Of a DNA stretch of 64,000 nucleotides, positions 17,401 to 26,263 are shown in pieces (the stretch's first letter is position 1; each line of letters starts with the position of its first letter). The notes beneath the pieces were generated by a model. That model had not been told where the DNA came from. It worked only from the letters and a program-made list of their open reading frames with translations, and made no database searches. Source of the stretch: Verrucomicrobiota bacterium (GTDB lineage: Bacteria; Verrucomicrobiota; Verrucomicrobiia; Limisphaerales; PALSA-1396). The stretch covers positions 1-64,000 of the forward strand of contig JACQFP010000069.1 of assembly GCA_016200005.1 (NCBI GenBank), written 5' to 3'. The position numbers and the translations under genes are program-made.

Positions 17401-18630
17401 TCAACAACTTCTTGGCTTAGCCGTCCCACTACGCCCAAACACTGAGTCGGGGAGGGTCCAAATCGAAAGCAGAACTCCCAACCCGACAACTCCGATCGTA
17501 AACTCACGGTAACTCCCGTTCAGATGACGACAGCCGTAAAGCATCGTCAGTAGTACAAGGCTGGTGCACAAAAACATAAAAGTGCGCTTGGTAATTACTC
17601 CACGGAGGGGCCTAGTGCTCAAACAAAGCCTGGCAGTAAGGCGACCACCCGTCGTCACCCCGGCCCCGATAAGCAGATACCACCCTGCTGCCTTAATGAG
17701 ATTCCAGCCATAAATCTTCTTGGTCGCGGCATCTTCCCGATAAAGATGGTTCTCGGGCGCTACCAAAAAGGGCGGCAACAACCGGCAAACAAACCAGTTT
17801 CGCCTGTGGTTCGCAAAAGTCCGCATGCTTAGGTAATCTGCCGCGCTCGTCATCTCGGATATCGTGCGCGTCTTTACATCCGGAAGCCGTGCCAACCACT
17901 CGAAGATCTCCTCTAAGTCCGAATAATCGAGCTTCCCTCTTGCAGCATCAACCTCGACAAAATCGTACGCGTGAAAAATCGCAACCACGATGTTATCTCG
18001 TTCCGGCCGGTTCTGCGCGTACTGGATCACCCTCTTTAATTCTCCAAGCTCACAGGTCGAAGGAAGCACCTTTAAACCAGCGCTGGCGAGCGCTGGAGAA
18101 CGCGTGCCACCAGACAACGACTTGAAGCCCAGCGTCTGCAGTGCGACGATGGTGTTAGTATCGTATCGGTTCCAAGGCGGAATAAACGTCGTGATCGGAA
18201 CCTTGAAGGCGTCCTCCAAATACTTCTTTCCCTTTGCGATTTTCTCAACTTGTTCCCCAACGGGTAGGCCATCGAATTCAGACGTATAGTGCGCATTGCG
18301 AGTCCGATGCGAATATCCGTGTTGCGCGATCTCCACTTTTCCCCTTCGCACAAGGTTTGTCAGAAGGTTCACTTTTTTCTCGCCCAGAGGAATTTCACCT
18401 GTTGTGGCCGGGTTCTCCACATCGCCTTTACTCATGAACGGAACAACTCCAATGGTAACGGGTATGCCGTGGGTCTCACAGGCTTGGATCAGTTTCTGGT
18501 CAAACTCCGTCACAACGTCGCCTCCATAATCATCGAACCTTAGGACCACGAAGATCTCACCGGCGCTAATACGGATCGGCATCAGCGCAAAGGCCACATA
18601 CAGCCCCAATATCAGGAGAGCTTCCTCCAT
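17401..18630 (-). CDS. Membrane-anchored polysaccharide deacetylase (NodB/DUF2334-like)
   Basis: 409 residues from the ATG at 18628-18630; a GTG at 18657 is an alternative. An N-terminal signal-anchor is followed by VVLRFDDYGGD, the Asp-Asp catalytic/zinc motif of carbohydrate esterase family 4, and by QHGYSHRTR with the HxxxH zinc ligands. FIPPWNRYD matches the next conserved block. The last 100 residues hold two or three membrane helices, unusual for a simple deacetylase. It would remove N-acetyl groups from the polymer at the periplasmic face. It is 18 bp after the polymerase gene. Confidence 0.85.
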   Translation of the reverse strand: MEEALLILGLYVAFALMPIRISAGEIFVVLRFDDYGGDVVTEFDQKLIQACETHGIPVTIGVVPFMSKGDVENPATTGEIPLGEKKVNLLTNLVRRGKVEIAQHGYSHRTRNAHYTSEFDGLPVGEQVEKIAKGKKYLEDAFKVPITTFIPPWNRYDTNTIVALQTLGFKSLSGGTRSPALASAGLKVLPSTCELGELKRVIQYAQNRPERDNIVVAIFHAYDFVEVDAARGKLDYSDLEEIFEWLARLPDVKTRTISEMTSAADYLSMRTFANHRRNWFVCRLLPPFLVAPENHLYREDAATKKIYGWNLIKAAGWYLLIGAGVTTGGRLTARLCLSTRPLRGVITKRTFMFLCTSLVLLTMLYGCRHLNGSYREFTIGVVGLGVLLSIWTLPDSVFGRSGTAKPRSC

Positions 18631-18675
18631 AAATAGACTCGATCTCGTCACTTGCACAGGCCATCGCCGTCAACA

Positions 18676-20010
18676 CTACACTGACTGCGGGCGACCTTTG
18701 GCATTCTGGAATGGAGTTGAATCGGCTTCCTCGTTGACGGAGCTTGGTGACACCTTTACCGGGTACCTCTTGCGCCCAGCCACAAGTCCAGGCACGGCGC
18801 CGATCACGAAGAAAAGAAAGACGTAGGTTTGGTCGAAATACGTAATCGAAAAAAAGGTCACACAATGAGCGAACAGCGCAGCCCCGGCGCACCAAAGAAC
18901 GAACTCGGCAGGGTCTCGTTCTCTTCGCATGGCGCTCATGCGCCGGCCCAGCAACTGGAACGCCTTGAACAAGACGGCGATGAAAGCCAGCATCAATGGC
19001 AGACCGCCAATTACACCCATCTGAAGAAAATAGTTGGTGATGTCCACCGCATTCTGGCTCCACGCGATTCCGTAGGGCATCCAATCGCGCGTGTAATCCG
19101 TGCCAACCAGCCACCAGTCGCCCAAGTGATCCACCGCCTGAGTGATCAACTCCGCCCGGTGATATCCGGTGCTGCCACCAGTAAAATCGATTCGCGCAAT
19201 CAGATACCAAATGGGTGCTTTCATGACCAGCGCCAACCCGACGATTCCAAGAACAACGCCTGTCTTGATCTGACGCATCCTCGTACGCCAGCGCCACAGA
19301 GCCGCTGCTGTCAGAGCCGCGAATAAGGTCATGATTGGGCCGCTTGAAGCAGTGGAGAAAACGATGACCATGCAGGCGATACAGCCCGTGATCGCGAGCC
19401 GCCGGTACAGCCGAAGAAGCGGGATGACCAGCGGCAAACAAACTCCACCGATTGTTCCGGCGAGGATGGCGTGGGCGAAAGGTCCTTGGGCACGAACGCG
19501 TCCCAGCCGGACTTCCGGCCCAAAACCGCCCACTACGCCATAGAAATTCCGACCGCTCGCCTGCTCTGCTGCCAGGAAGATCGCCAAGGGAACAGTCACG
19601 ATGGCTACCGATTTGCTGAATCTCAGGAAGTCATCGCGGTCCGTGAGAAAGATCCGGGCATAGAGATAAGCGCCGAATAGGTCACACGCCATTCCCAACC
19701 TGAGCGAAAGTGGATTATGATCCTCAGGGTTGTGGCCAAAGCTGCTTAGAATCACCCAGCAGGCCCAACAAAACATCAAGACGTCCAACGGATTCCGCGG
19801 AGACCTCTTGCCTAGTCTTCCAAACGCACCACGGATCAAACCCGCCAGGATTAAGAGCCGGCAAGGGAAAAAGCTGACCCCCAGGTTTATGACCGTCAGG
19901 TTCGGAAGTTGACTGGCAGCGATCAAGAGTGGCAGGAAAGCGAAGCGCCGAGGGAGGGCAAACTGAGCCAGCAGCAAAGCCAAGGCAATAACAATGAAAA
20001 GCGGAGTCAC
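18676..20010 (-). CDS. Wzy-type O-antigen/exopolysaccharide polymerase
   Basis: 444 residues with about 11 hydrophobic segments, starting at a GTG (20008-20010). RVRAQGPFAHAILAGT is typical of O-antigen polymerase/ligase-like proteins of exopolysaccharide loci, and the long hydrophilic loop near 270-320 (STGYHRAELITQAVD, VGTDYTRDW) is the usual periplasmic loop. It would join flipped repeat units in the periplasm, with chain length set by the Wzz-like protein at 32-34 kb. A WaaL-type ligase has the same fold and cannot be fully excluded. Confidence 0.88.
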   Translation of the reverse strand: MTPLFIVIALALLLAQFALPRRFAFLPLLIAASQLPNLTVINLGVSFFPCRLLILAGLIRGAFGRLGKRSPRNPLDVLMFCWACWVILSSFGHNPEDHNPLSLRLGMACDLFGAYLYARIFLTDRDDFLRFSKSVAIVTVPLAIFLAAEQASGRNFYGVVGGFGPEVRLGRVRAQGPFAHAILAGTIGGVCLPLVIPLLRLYRRLAITGCIACMVIVFSTASSGPIMTLFAALTAAALWRWRTRMRQIKTGVVLGIVGLALVMKAPIWYLIARIDFTGGSTGYHRAELITQAVDHLGDWWLVGTDYTRDWMPYGIAWSQNAVDITNYFLQMGVIGGLPLMLAFIAVLFKAFQLLGRRMSAMRRERDPAEFVLWCAGAALFAHCVTFFSITYFDQTYVFLFFVIGAVPGLVAGRKRYPVKVSPSSVNEEADSTPFQNAKGRPQSV

Positions 20011-20257
20011 AAATCAACGCGGTCAGTACTTCCAAGTCATTACCATCCGAATTTAGAACTGCACCGACGACGCAGACGTAGGCGGTGGCTTGCGGTGCTA
20101 TAGGCTACGAAAAAAAGTACTTCTAAGGTTTCCCTGAGGAGCGAGCCGTTTTCGGTAGGCCCGCAAATTCGTGTGCGCTACTACTGGCTTGAGGCATGAA
20201 GAGCAGTCGATCAGCCAAACGGGTGGAGTTTACCCCGTTCCAAAAAATGCCTATTAA

Positions 20258-22870
20258 TCAGTTCTGAACAAAACGAAGTCCCAATGGGGGTGGCGGACGA
20301 TTCGCGACCGGTGCCGGCGCATAGAGGTACAGCGCCTGAACCTGGGTTGCCGACAATGCGCCCGAATAAACCCGCGCCTCGTCAATCACTCCCTTGGCGA
20401 ATTCACCTGGCAACCCATGCGCTCCAATGTAAAGCGGCTGATCGTAGCTGATGATGCTGCCGCTCTGTGCGGCACTGCCCTGCTCCACTCCGTTGACGTA
20501 AATGCGCACCGCCGACCCGTCAAAGACGCCCACCACATGCACCCATTCGCCATAATTCACGTTAACCGAGGAACTGACGTTCACGCTGTTACCACTCGCG
20601 TTGACCAGTTGAAATTGTGGGGTCCACTGCGTAGTGGAGGAAACATGGCCACTAAAAAGATGCCATGCGAAATAAGGCGACGTGAAGGCGCCGGTTTCCT
20701 TGACTTTGCACATGATCTGCTGCCAGGTGCCTAGGTTCTCGAGCTGCACCCAAGCTGCCACGCTGATAGTATTACCACTGATGTCCAACCCCGAACTATT
20801 CGGAGCGTCGGCACGACCATTCACACCATCAAGCAGAAGTCCGTTGCCGTACTTTCCGGTGCCGGCCCACGACGCGCCGGGCCGCAACGTGAGAGTGTTC
20901 GTGGACACGCTGTCCACCGCCATCGTGCCGGTCCCCTCGTCAAAATTCCAGTAGGCGGCAGGGCTTGGCAACGCCGTTGGCGCGTTGCTAACCGTAATGA
21001 CGTTGGTTCCGCTCCAAGCAGTATTGCCGGCGCCATCATAGGCTTGCGCGTAAATCCTGTACGAACCGTTCGTTACCGTGGTGGAATCCCAGTTTTGGGC
21101 GTAGGGAGAGGCCGTGTCATCGGAAATCTGAGTGCCGCTGACAAAAAATCTAACGCCAACGACGCCAACATTATCGCTTGCAGTGGCGGTTAAATTCACT
21201 GTGTTGCTCACCGTCACTCCATTGGCCGGCGCGGTCAACGTTATCGTGGGCGGTGTTGTCTCGGGGAGAATGACACCAATACCGATCACGGACACAGCCG
21301 CCCCACCACCGCCGGTGAGAGTGACAGTCCGGTTAACAGAGCCGAGTGTTGTGGGATCGAAGCGAACCGTTACAGTCTGACTCTGATTCGCCCCCAGACT
21401 AAAGGTTCCACCGGATATGATCGCATAGGGCGCCGACACAGTTGCGGTTCCCGCAAGAGTTCCAGCGCCTGAGTTCTGCACGGTGAAGCTCATCTCACGG
21501 CCTGTGTTCGTTGTAACCGAACCGAAATCCAACTGGCTCGGCGAGACCGAGATCACCGGATTGGTGCCGCTGCTGAATTCCACCGCACCTCTTGTCCAAG
21601 TCGTGCGAGTGTTCCCATACATGTCTAAGTTGTAGGGTGCGCCCAAGGGCGTGCCCGGCGCGGTGTTGGCGATCAGGCGGAAGTCGAGGGCCGGGTAATT
21701 CACCCATGGCAAGGTTGAGTTGGTGACGCCATGCGCTTCAGGCGTAAAAGATGTGCCGGTGGCAAATGGGGTGATAAAGGTATTGTAATCATGCGAGAAG
21801 CCGCCGAATCCAAGACTTGCATTGTAAAAAAGACAGTTCTTGACCTCCATGACGCCCGTGGATGAACCCCCGGTCTGGAAGGTGGGGGTTCCCGGGCTCG
21901 ACCCGTTGTCATTGAAGTTGATAAACGAACAGTTGTAGATTCTGTAGTCGCTGACGGTATTGTAGTTAATCCACGCCCCAATTAGGCCGTCGGAATAGTC
22001 AAACGTCGAGCCTCCTAGCCGGACAAACACGCAACCATAAACATTCATCGTGCGGCCCTCAAACATCAACCCCCCTGTCCCCTCACACCACGTAAATACG
22101 CAGTAGCGTAATGTCAATCGGTCACGCAGGTTTTGACTGGCCGGAAGCAGGTAGTTGGCGAGAATTTCAGCATGTTGTGCCGAGGTACTCTCGAATCTTC
22201 CTGTATAAACGTATTCGTAAGTCGAATCGCTACCACCCGACCAGAGTGGACATTCGCCAGTATCGTGAATGTATGCATAAGACACCGTGCAGTTGTTGGC
22301 GTTGTCGCCAAAGGTTGTTCCCCGGTTATAGCTGAGATCTCCACCACCATTGCCAACGACCTCAAAATGTTTCAACGTCACATTGGTCGGCCCCCAACTG
22401 TTGACCCAAAAACCGGAACCGTCCGAAGCACCAGTAACATTTATCTTGATGCCAAAATTATTAGTCCAGTAATTCAGTGGCCCACCACCTGTCTGGCCAT
22501 CAACCATCCAATTGCTCGTTTCAAAGGTTGTCTGCCCGGCAATCACCATCTGACCGTCACCCATGCTATCCACCCAACCTGTGTTGGTTCCGTGGTCGCC
22601 AACCGTTGCTTTCTTGATCGTAATGAGCGTGGAGCCGCTGGCGGGAGTGCTGAACGTCTTACCGGAGTAATTACCGTCCACAAGATACCATGTATCACCG
22701 CGAGCCGGGCTGCCACTCCATGCTTTAAGATTGTTCCAGTCTGCCCCGCTGCCGTTGCCAGTGGCCGACGGTCCAACGCAGACGTTCGCCCCACGGGCGG
22801 AAATAGCTCCGAAGCAAACCAGTATAAAGGCGAGAACCGGCCCGTAAACAAATGCGTTTCTGTTCATCAT
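20258..22870 (-). CDS. Exported beta-helix / Ig / LamG protein inside the polysaccharide locus
   Basis: 870 residues from paired ATGs at 22865-22870, chosen because they give a clean signal peptide (MMNRNAFVYGP, then a hydrophobic core ending at ARGA) with AAGAG just upstream. Residues 30-450 look like a right-handed parallel beta-helix, the fold of pectate lyases and polymer-trimming enzymes. Next come an ASPM/HYDIN-like module (SVSPSQLDFGSV), an Ig-like module (APANGVTVSNTVNLTATAS) and a C-terminal LamG/concanavalin domain (AYWNFDEGTGTMAVD, VIDEARVYSGALS). No PEP-CTERM or LPXTG tail. Polymer lyase or polymer-binding roles are both possible. A 412-bp leader precedes it. Confidence 0.85.
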   Translation of the reverse strand: MMNRNAFVYGPVLAFILVCFGAISARGANVCVGPSATGNGSGADWNNLKAWSGSPARGDTWYLVDGNYSGKTFSTPASGSTLITIKKATVGDHGTNTGWVDSMGDGQMVIAGQTTFETSNWMVDGQTGGGPLNYWTNNFGIKINVTGASDGSGFWVNSWGPTNVTLKHFEVVGNGGGDLSYNRGTTFGDNANNCTVSYAYIHDTGECPLWSGGSDSTYEYVYTGRFESTSAQHAEILANYLLPASQNLRDRLTLRYCVFTWCEGTGGLMFEGRTMNVYGCVFVRLGGSTFDYSDGLIGAWINYNTVSDYRIYNCSFINFNDNGSSPGTPTFQTGGSSTGVMEVKNCLFYNASLGFGGFSHDYNTFITPFATGTSFTPEAHGVTNSTLPWVNYPALDFRLIANTAPGTPLGAPYNLDMYGNTRTTWTRGAVEFSSGTNPVISVSPSQLDFGSVTTNTGREMSFTVQNSGAGTLAGTATVSAPYAIISGGTFSLGANQSQTVTVRFDPTTLGSVNRTVTLTGGGGAAVSVIGIGVILPETTPPTITLTAPANGVTVSNTVNLTATASDNVGVVGVRFFVSGTQISDDTASPYAQNWDSTTVTNGSYRIYAQAYDGAGNTAWSGTNVITVSNAPTALPSPAAYWNFDEGTGTMAVDSVSTNTLTLRPGASWAGTGKYGNGLLLDGVNGRADAPNSSGLDISGNTISVAAWVQLENLGTWQQIMCKVKETGAFTSPYFAWHLFSGHVSSTTQWTPQFQLVNASGNSVNVSSSVNVNYGEWVHVVGVFDGSAVRIYVNGVEQGSAAQSGSIISYDQPLYIGAHGLPGEFAKGVIDEARVYSGALSATQVQALYLYAPAPVANRPPPPLGLRFVQN

Positions 22871-23282
22871 GCATCTCTTGTGGGCAGAAACCGGGCCATT
22901 TTTCATCCGGGCGCAAGAGCGATCATTTTTGGCCACTGAGGTCCGGCAGTCCCGCTGGGGCGTTCCGGTCCGTTCCCCATTTAAAAGATTCAATAACATG
23001 CTGAAAACGTGGCCTTTAGCCTGTTGGCTTGCAACGAGGAGCTTCCTTGGTGTTGCTAGGAAATTCCTGGCCTTCACCTCAAATCCAATCGGACGCCCAA
23101 GTTAGCTAGAGTTTCAAACCGCGAACCTCGATTCGTCCAGTGTTTACTTTCGGAACGGTCAGATAACTTTTGAGACAAGGCACTTGGTAACCTGCGGCTT
23201 GTTTGATCACCCGCATACGGCGAGGTTGCGTTGTTCTCCGCGGCCACCTTTCCACTCCACTCTCTTAGACACCAAGGACTGC
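22871..23282. other. 412-bp gap before the beta-helix/LamG gene
   Basis: No gene is convincing here. The length is unusual for this locus and suggests that the exported protein has its own promoter and leader. I could not identify promoter hexamers or a hairpin with confidence. It does not contain the element found at 4257 and 37849. Confidence 0.4.
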
Positions 23283-25208
23283 CTAAAGGCGAAATTCTTT
23301 GTGCCACATCTCAAGCACGAGCAGGCTGAAAATCTCCCGCGAATAATCCAGCGCGTGCTGGGCCTTGCCGCCGTTTCGGTTGTCGGACGAGTTCAGTTGC
23401 TGCTTTTGCAGCATGTCCCGCACGGACGCCTTGTGAAAATATGAATCCAACGCGGAGTTCTGTGCGAGGAGGGTGTCGTTTACAAACTCGCGCAGCTCGG
23501 TCTTAAGCCAGCGATCATACGGCAATGGGAATCCGGCCTTTTTGCGCGTCAGAATTTCGTCCGGGACGGACTCCTGCAAGGCCAGTCTGAGCACCCGCTT
23601 GATGGTCTTGCCGCGGACCTTGAACTCCGACGGCAACGATGCGGCAAATTCCAGCACCTGATGATCGAGTAGCGGTACGCGAAGCTCGACCGATGTAGCC
23701 ATCGTCATTTTGTCCGCCTTGACGAGCAGATCATCCGGCAACCATGACTTGGTATCCACATACAGCATTTTTTGCAGCGGCGCCTTGCCGTCCACTCGCG
23801 AAAAAAGCCGCTGGGTTGGTTGATCCGAGAGGTAATTTCCCAACGAGGCGGTGAAATCATTTTTGTAGAGGGCACCCTTTTGCCGGTTGAACGGCGTTCC
23901 CGGCGTGGCCGCCAGACCGTAGTAATAATCCGGCATCGCGGTGTGGATGCAGTTCCGGTAGTGCCGGTTGTCCTTCCCCGTAAACATTTCAGCCACTTTC
24001 AAGCCGGCTGACAAAAGCCCTCGCGCCGGTCCGAATGCCGATTTCATTCTTTCCAACACGAGAAGGTTCCGATATTTGGGGTAACCCGCGAACGCCTCGT
24101 CGCCGCCTTCGCCGGAAAGCAACACCTTGACCGAAGATTGCCGGGCCAGGCGTGATACGTAGTAAAGGCTGATGGCGGGCGGTTCGCACACCGGCTCCTC
24201 CATGTGCCAGATGTACTTGGGCAGAAAATCCCGGAAATCCTGGGCCGTCACTGTGAGGTCATGATGAATGGTGCGGAACTTATCGGCGGCCATCTTCGCG
24301 TAGGGGCGTTCGTCCGCAAAACTCGCTCCGGAAAATCCGACGGTGAAAGTATTGAGGGGCTTGTCCGCATGTTCCGCCGCGTAACGCAGCACGCCGGTGG
24401 AGTCAACGCCGCCACTCAGCAGCACGCCTACCGGCACATCGCTGATCAGGTGGTCCTTGATGGTGCGCGAAAGCAGCTTTTGCAAGGCCTCGACCGCTTC
24501 TTCGATGTTTGTCCAATGGTTTGAGGTTTGGAAGGAAAGGTCCCAATATTCCCGGTCAACTAACTTACCATTGCTAACCGTCAGGTAATGACCCGGCTCA
24601 AGCTTGTAGATGTCTTTGAAGAGAGTTTCGTTGCCCGGCAGGTAGTAATAGGTCAAAAAGCGATCAATGGCGCGCGGATTGACTTCGCGCCGCGCGGTGG
24701 GGTCAACGAGCAGTGACTTGATTTCCGACGCGAACAGCAGCGCCTTGCCGGTGTTGAGGTAGTAAAGCGGCTTGATGCCGACACGGTCGCGGGCCAGGAA
24801 AAGGAACTTTTTGCGTTCGTCCCAGAGGGCGAACGCGAACATCCCCCGCAGGCGCGTCACACATTCTTCGCCGTATTCTTCGTACAGGTGGACGATGACC
24901 TCGGTATCGGTGGTCGAAGTAAATTTGTGTCCCTTGGCCAGCAATTCCGCGCGCAACTCCAGATAATTGTAAATCTCCCCATTGAAGACGATCCACACGG
25001 TCTTGTCTTCGTTGCACATCGGCTGCGCGCCCGTGGGTCGCAGGTCAATGATGGACAAACGGCGGTGTCCCAGACCCACCGGCCCGGACAAGTGTTTCCC
25101 CGCACCATCCGGGCCGCGATGGGCGATGATGTCCGTCATCCGCTGAATCAATTCGGATTCAACCGGCGTTTGTCCGTCCAAATAAAGCTTTCCTGCAATG
25201 CCGCACAT
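23283..25208 (-). CDS. asnB: Glutamine-dependent amidotransferase, asparagine synthase family (1)
   Basis: 641 residues. MCGIAGKLYL exposes Cys2, the glutaminase nucleophile. AHRGPDGAG, FNGEIYNYLELR and the glutaminase core are complete, and LLSGGVDST (264-271) is the ATP-pyrophosphatase loop of the synthetase domain. In polysaccharide loci such proteins (WbpS type) convert uronic acids to uronamides instead of making asparagine. The WbpB/WbpD/2-epimerase set upstream makes that reading likely here. It lies 12 bp after a glycosyltransferase. Confidence 0.93.
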   Translation of the reverse strand: MCGIAGKLYLDGQTPVESELIQRMTDIIAHRGPDGAGKHLSGPVGLGHRRLSIIDLRPTGAQPMCNEDKTVWIVFNGEIYNYLELRAELLAKGHKFTSTTDTEVIVHLYEEYGEECVTRLRGMFAFALWDERKKFLFLARDRVGIKPLYYLNTGKALLFASEIKSLLVDPTARREVNPRAIDRFLTYYYLPGNETLFKDIYKLEPGHYLTVSNGKLVDREYWDLSFQTSNHWTNIEEAVEALQKLLSRTIKDHLISDVPVGVLLSGGVDSTGVLRYAAEHADKPLNTFTVGFSGASFADERPYAKMAADKFRTIHHDLTVTAQDFRDFLPKYIWHMEEPVCEPPAISLYYVSRLARQSSVKVLLSGEGGDEAFAGYPKYRNLLVLERMKSAFGPARGLLSAGLKVAEMFTGKDNRHYRNCIHTAMPDYYYGLAATPGTPFNRQKGALYKNDFTASLGNYLSDQPTQRLFSRVDGKAPLQKMLYVDTKSWLPDDLLVKADKMTMATSVELRVPLLDHQVLEFAASLPSEFKVRGKTIKRVLRLALQESVPDEILTRKKAGFPLPYDRWLKTELREFVNDTLLAQNSALDSYFHKASVRDMLQKQQLNSSDNRNGGKAQHALDYSREIFSLLVLEMWHKEFRL

Positions 25209-25220
25209 ACGTTGAGAACT

Positions 25221-26210
25221 TCAACAAGCCGCTGACCGTGGACTATCAAGTTTCCGGTATTGTTTTGTCCAACGCGACAAACCAAGTCCCCAGTTAAAGA
25301 CCGCAAACCACTTGCTGCAGGATGCCCGCCACCGGGTTGCGTCGCTTTGGAACAGCAAGATGGGTGACAGAATCAACAGCAAGGCCACCCGGATCAACGC
25401 CGCCACGCTCAAAACCAGCCGGTAACACAAGCCGTAGAAGCCACCGCGCCATTTCCGGAGGAACTGCAGGATGGATTCCATCATCATGATATTCGAGAAA
25501 TTGCTGCGCGCCTGCTGAGTGCTTCCGCCTCCGTGATGGACGACCGCCGCCTCGCCGAAATAATAGTTCGTCAAACCCAACTTGCGGGCTTTGTAGCAAA
25601 GGTCCGCGTCTTCGGCGTACATGAAGTAATCCGTGCTGAAGCGCCCGATCTGCTCAAAAACAGCGCGGCGCATCAGCAGGCAAGCACCCGAAATCATTTC
25701 CACCGGCGAAGGTTTCCCGCCGTTTTCGAAGATGGCGCGCATACCCCACAGCCGGGCGCGCGGTGCCAACCGGCGCAGCGCCTCGGCACTCAGGAGTTGA
25801 TTGAGGATCGTGGGAAACGCCTGCACGCAACTGGTCTGAAGCGTTCCGTCAGTATTCAATAGTTTGCACCCGACGGCCCCCGCATCGGGCAGACTTTTTG
25901 TGAGTGAATGTAGCGCCTGGATCGCCGGGCCGACCACTTCCGTATCGGGATTTAGAAATAACAGATATTCACCGCTGGAAGCCTCGAAAGCCCGATTGTT
26001 CGATTTGGAGAAGCCGAGATTTTCCCGGCTCAGGATGAAGTTTACCTGCGGGAATTCCTTGCGCACCATGTCTTCGCTGCCGTCGAACGACGCGGCATCA
26101 ATGACGATGATCTCGTACGTTAGATCGCGCGCCTCCGCCAACACCGAAGCCAGGCACTTCCGGAGGTGGTCTCTTGAATTCCAATTAACGATGATGATTG
26201 AGAGATCCAT
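25221..26210 (-). CDS. Family 2 glycosyltransferase (rhamnosyltransferase-like)
   Basis: 329 residues from the ATG at 26208-26210; a TTG one codon earlier is also open. MDLSIIIVNWNSRDHLR, NLGFSKSNNRAF and FLNPDTEVV are the WbbL/rhamnosyltransferase-type GT2 motifs, and MYAEDADLCYKARK is the second acidic motif. A hydrophobic segment near residues 265-290 probably anchors it to the membrane. dTDP-rhamnose is a reasonable donor because the locus encodes rmlA, rmlB and an epimerase/reductase; this is inference. It sits between the two amidotransferase genes. Confidence 0.9.
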   Translation of the reverse strand: MDLSIIIVNWNSRDHLRKCLASVLAEARDLTYEIIVIDAASFDGSEDMVRKEFPQVNFILSRENLGFSKSNNRAFEASSGEYLLFLNPDTEVVGPAIQALHSLTKSLPDAGAVGCKLLNTDGTLQTSCVQAFPTILNQLLSAEALRRLAPRARLWGMRAIFENGGKPSPVEMISGACLLMRRAVFEQIGRFSTDYFMYAEDADLCYKARKLGLTNYYFGEAAVVHHGGGSTQQARSNFSNIMMMESILQFLRKWRGGFYGLCYRLVLSVAALIRVALLLILSPILLFQSDATRWRASCSKWFAVFNWGLGLSRWTKQYRKLDSPRSAAC

Positions 26211-26263
26211 CAAAAAAACTTGGGTTGGCGCCGTTCGCGCCGGTCAAAACTCGCCGCCAGCGT

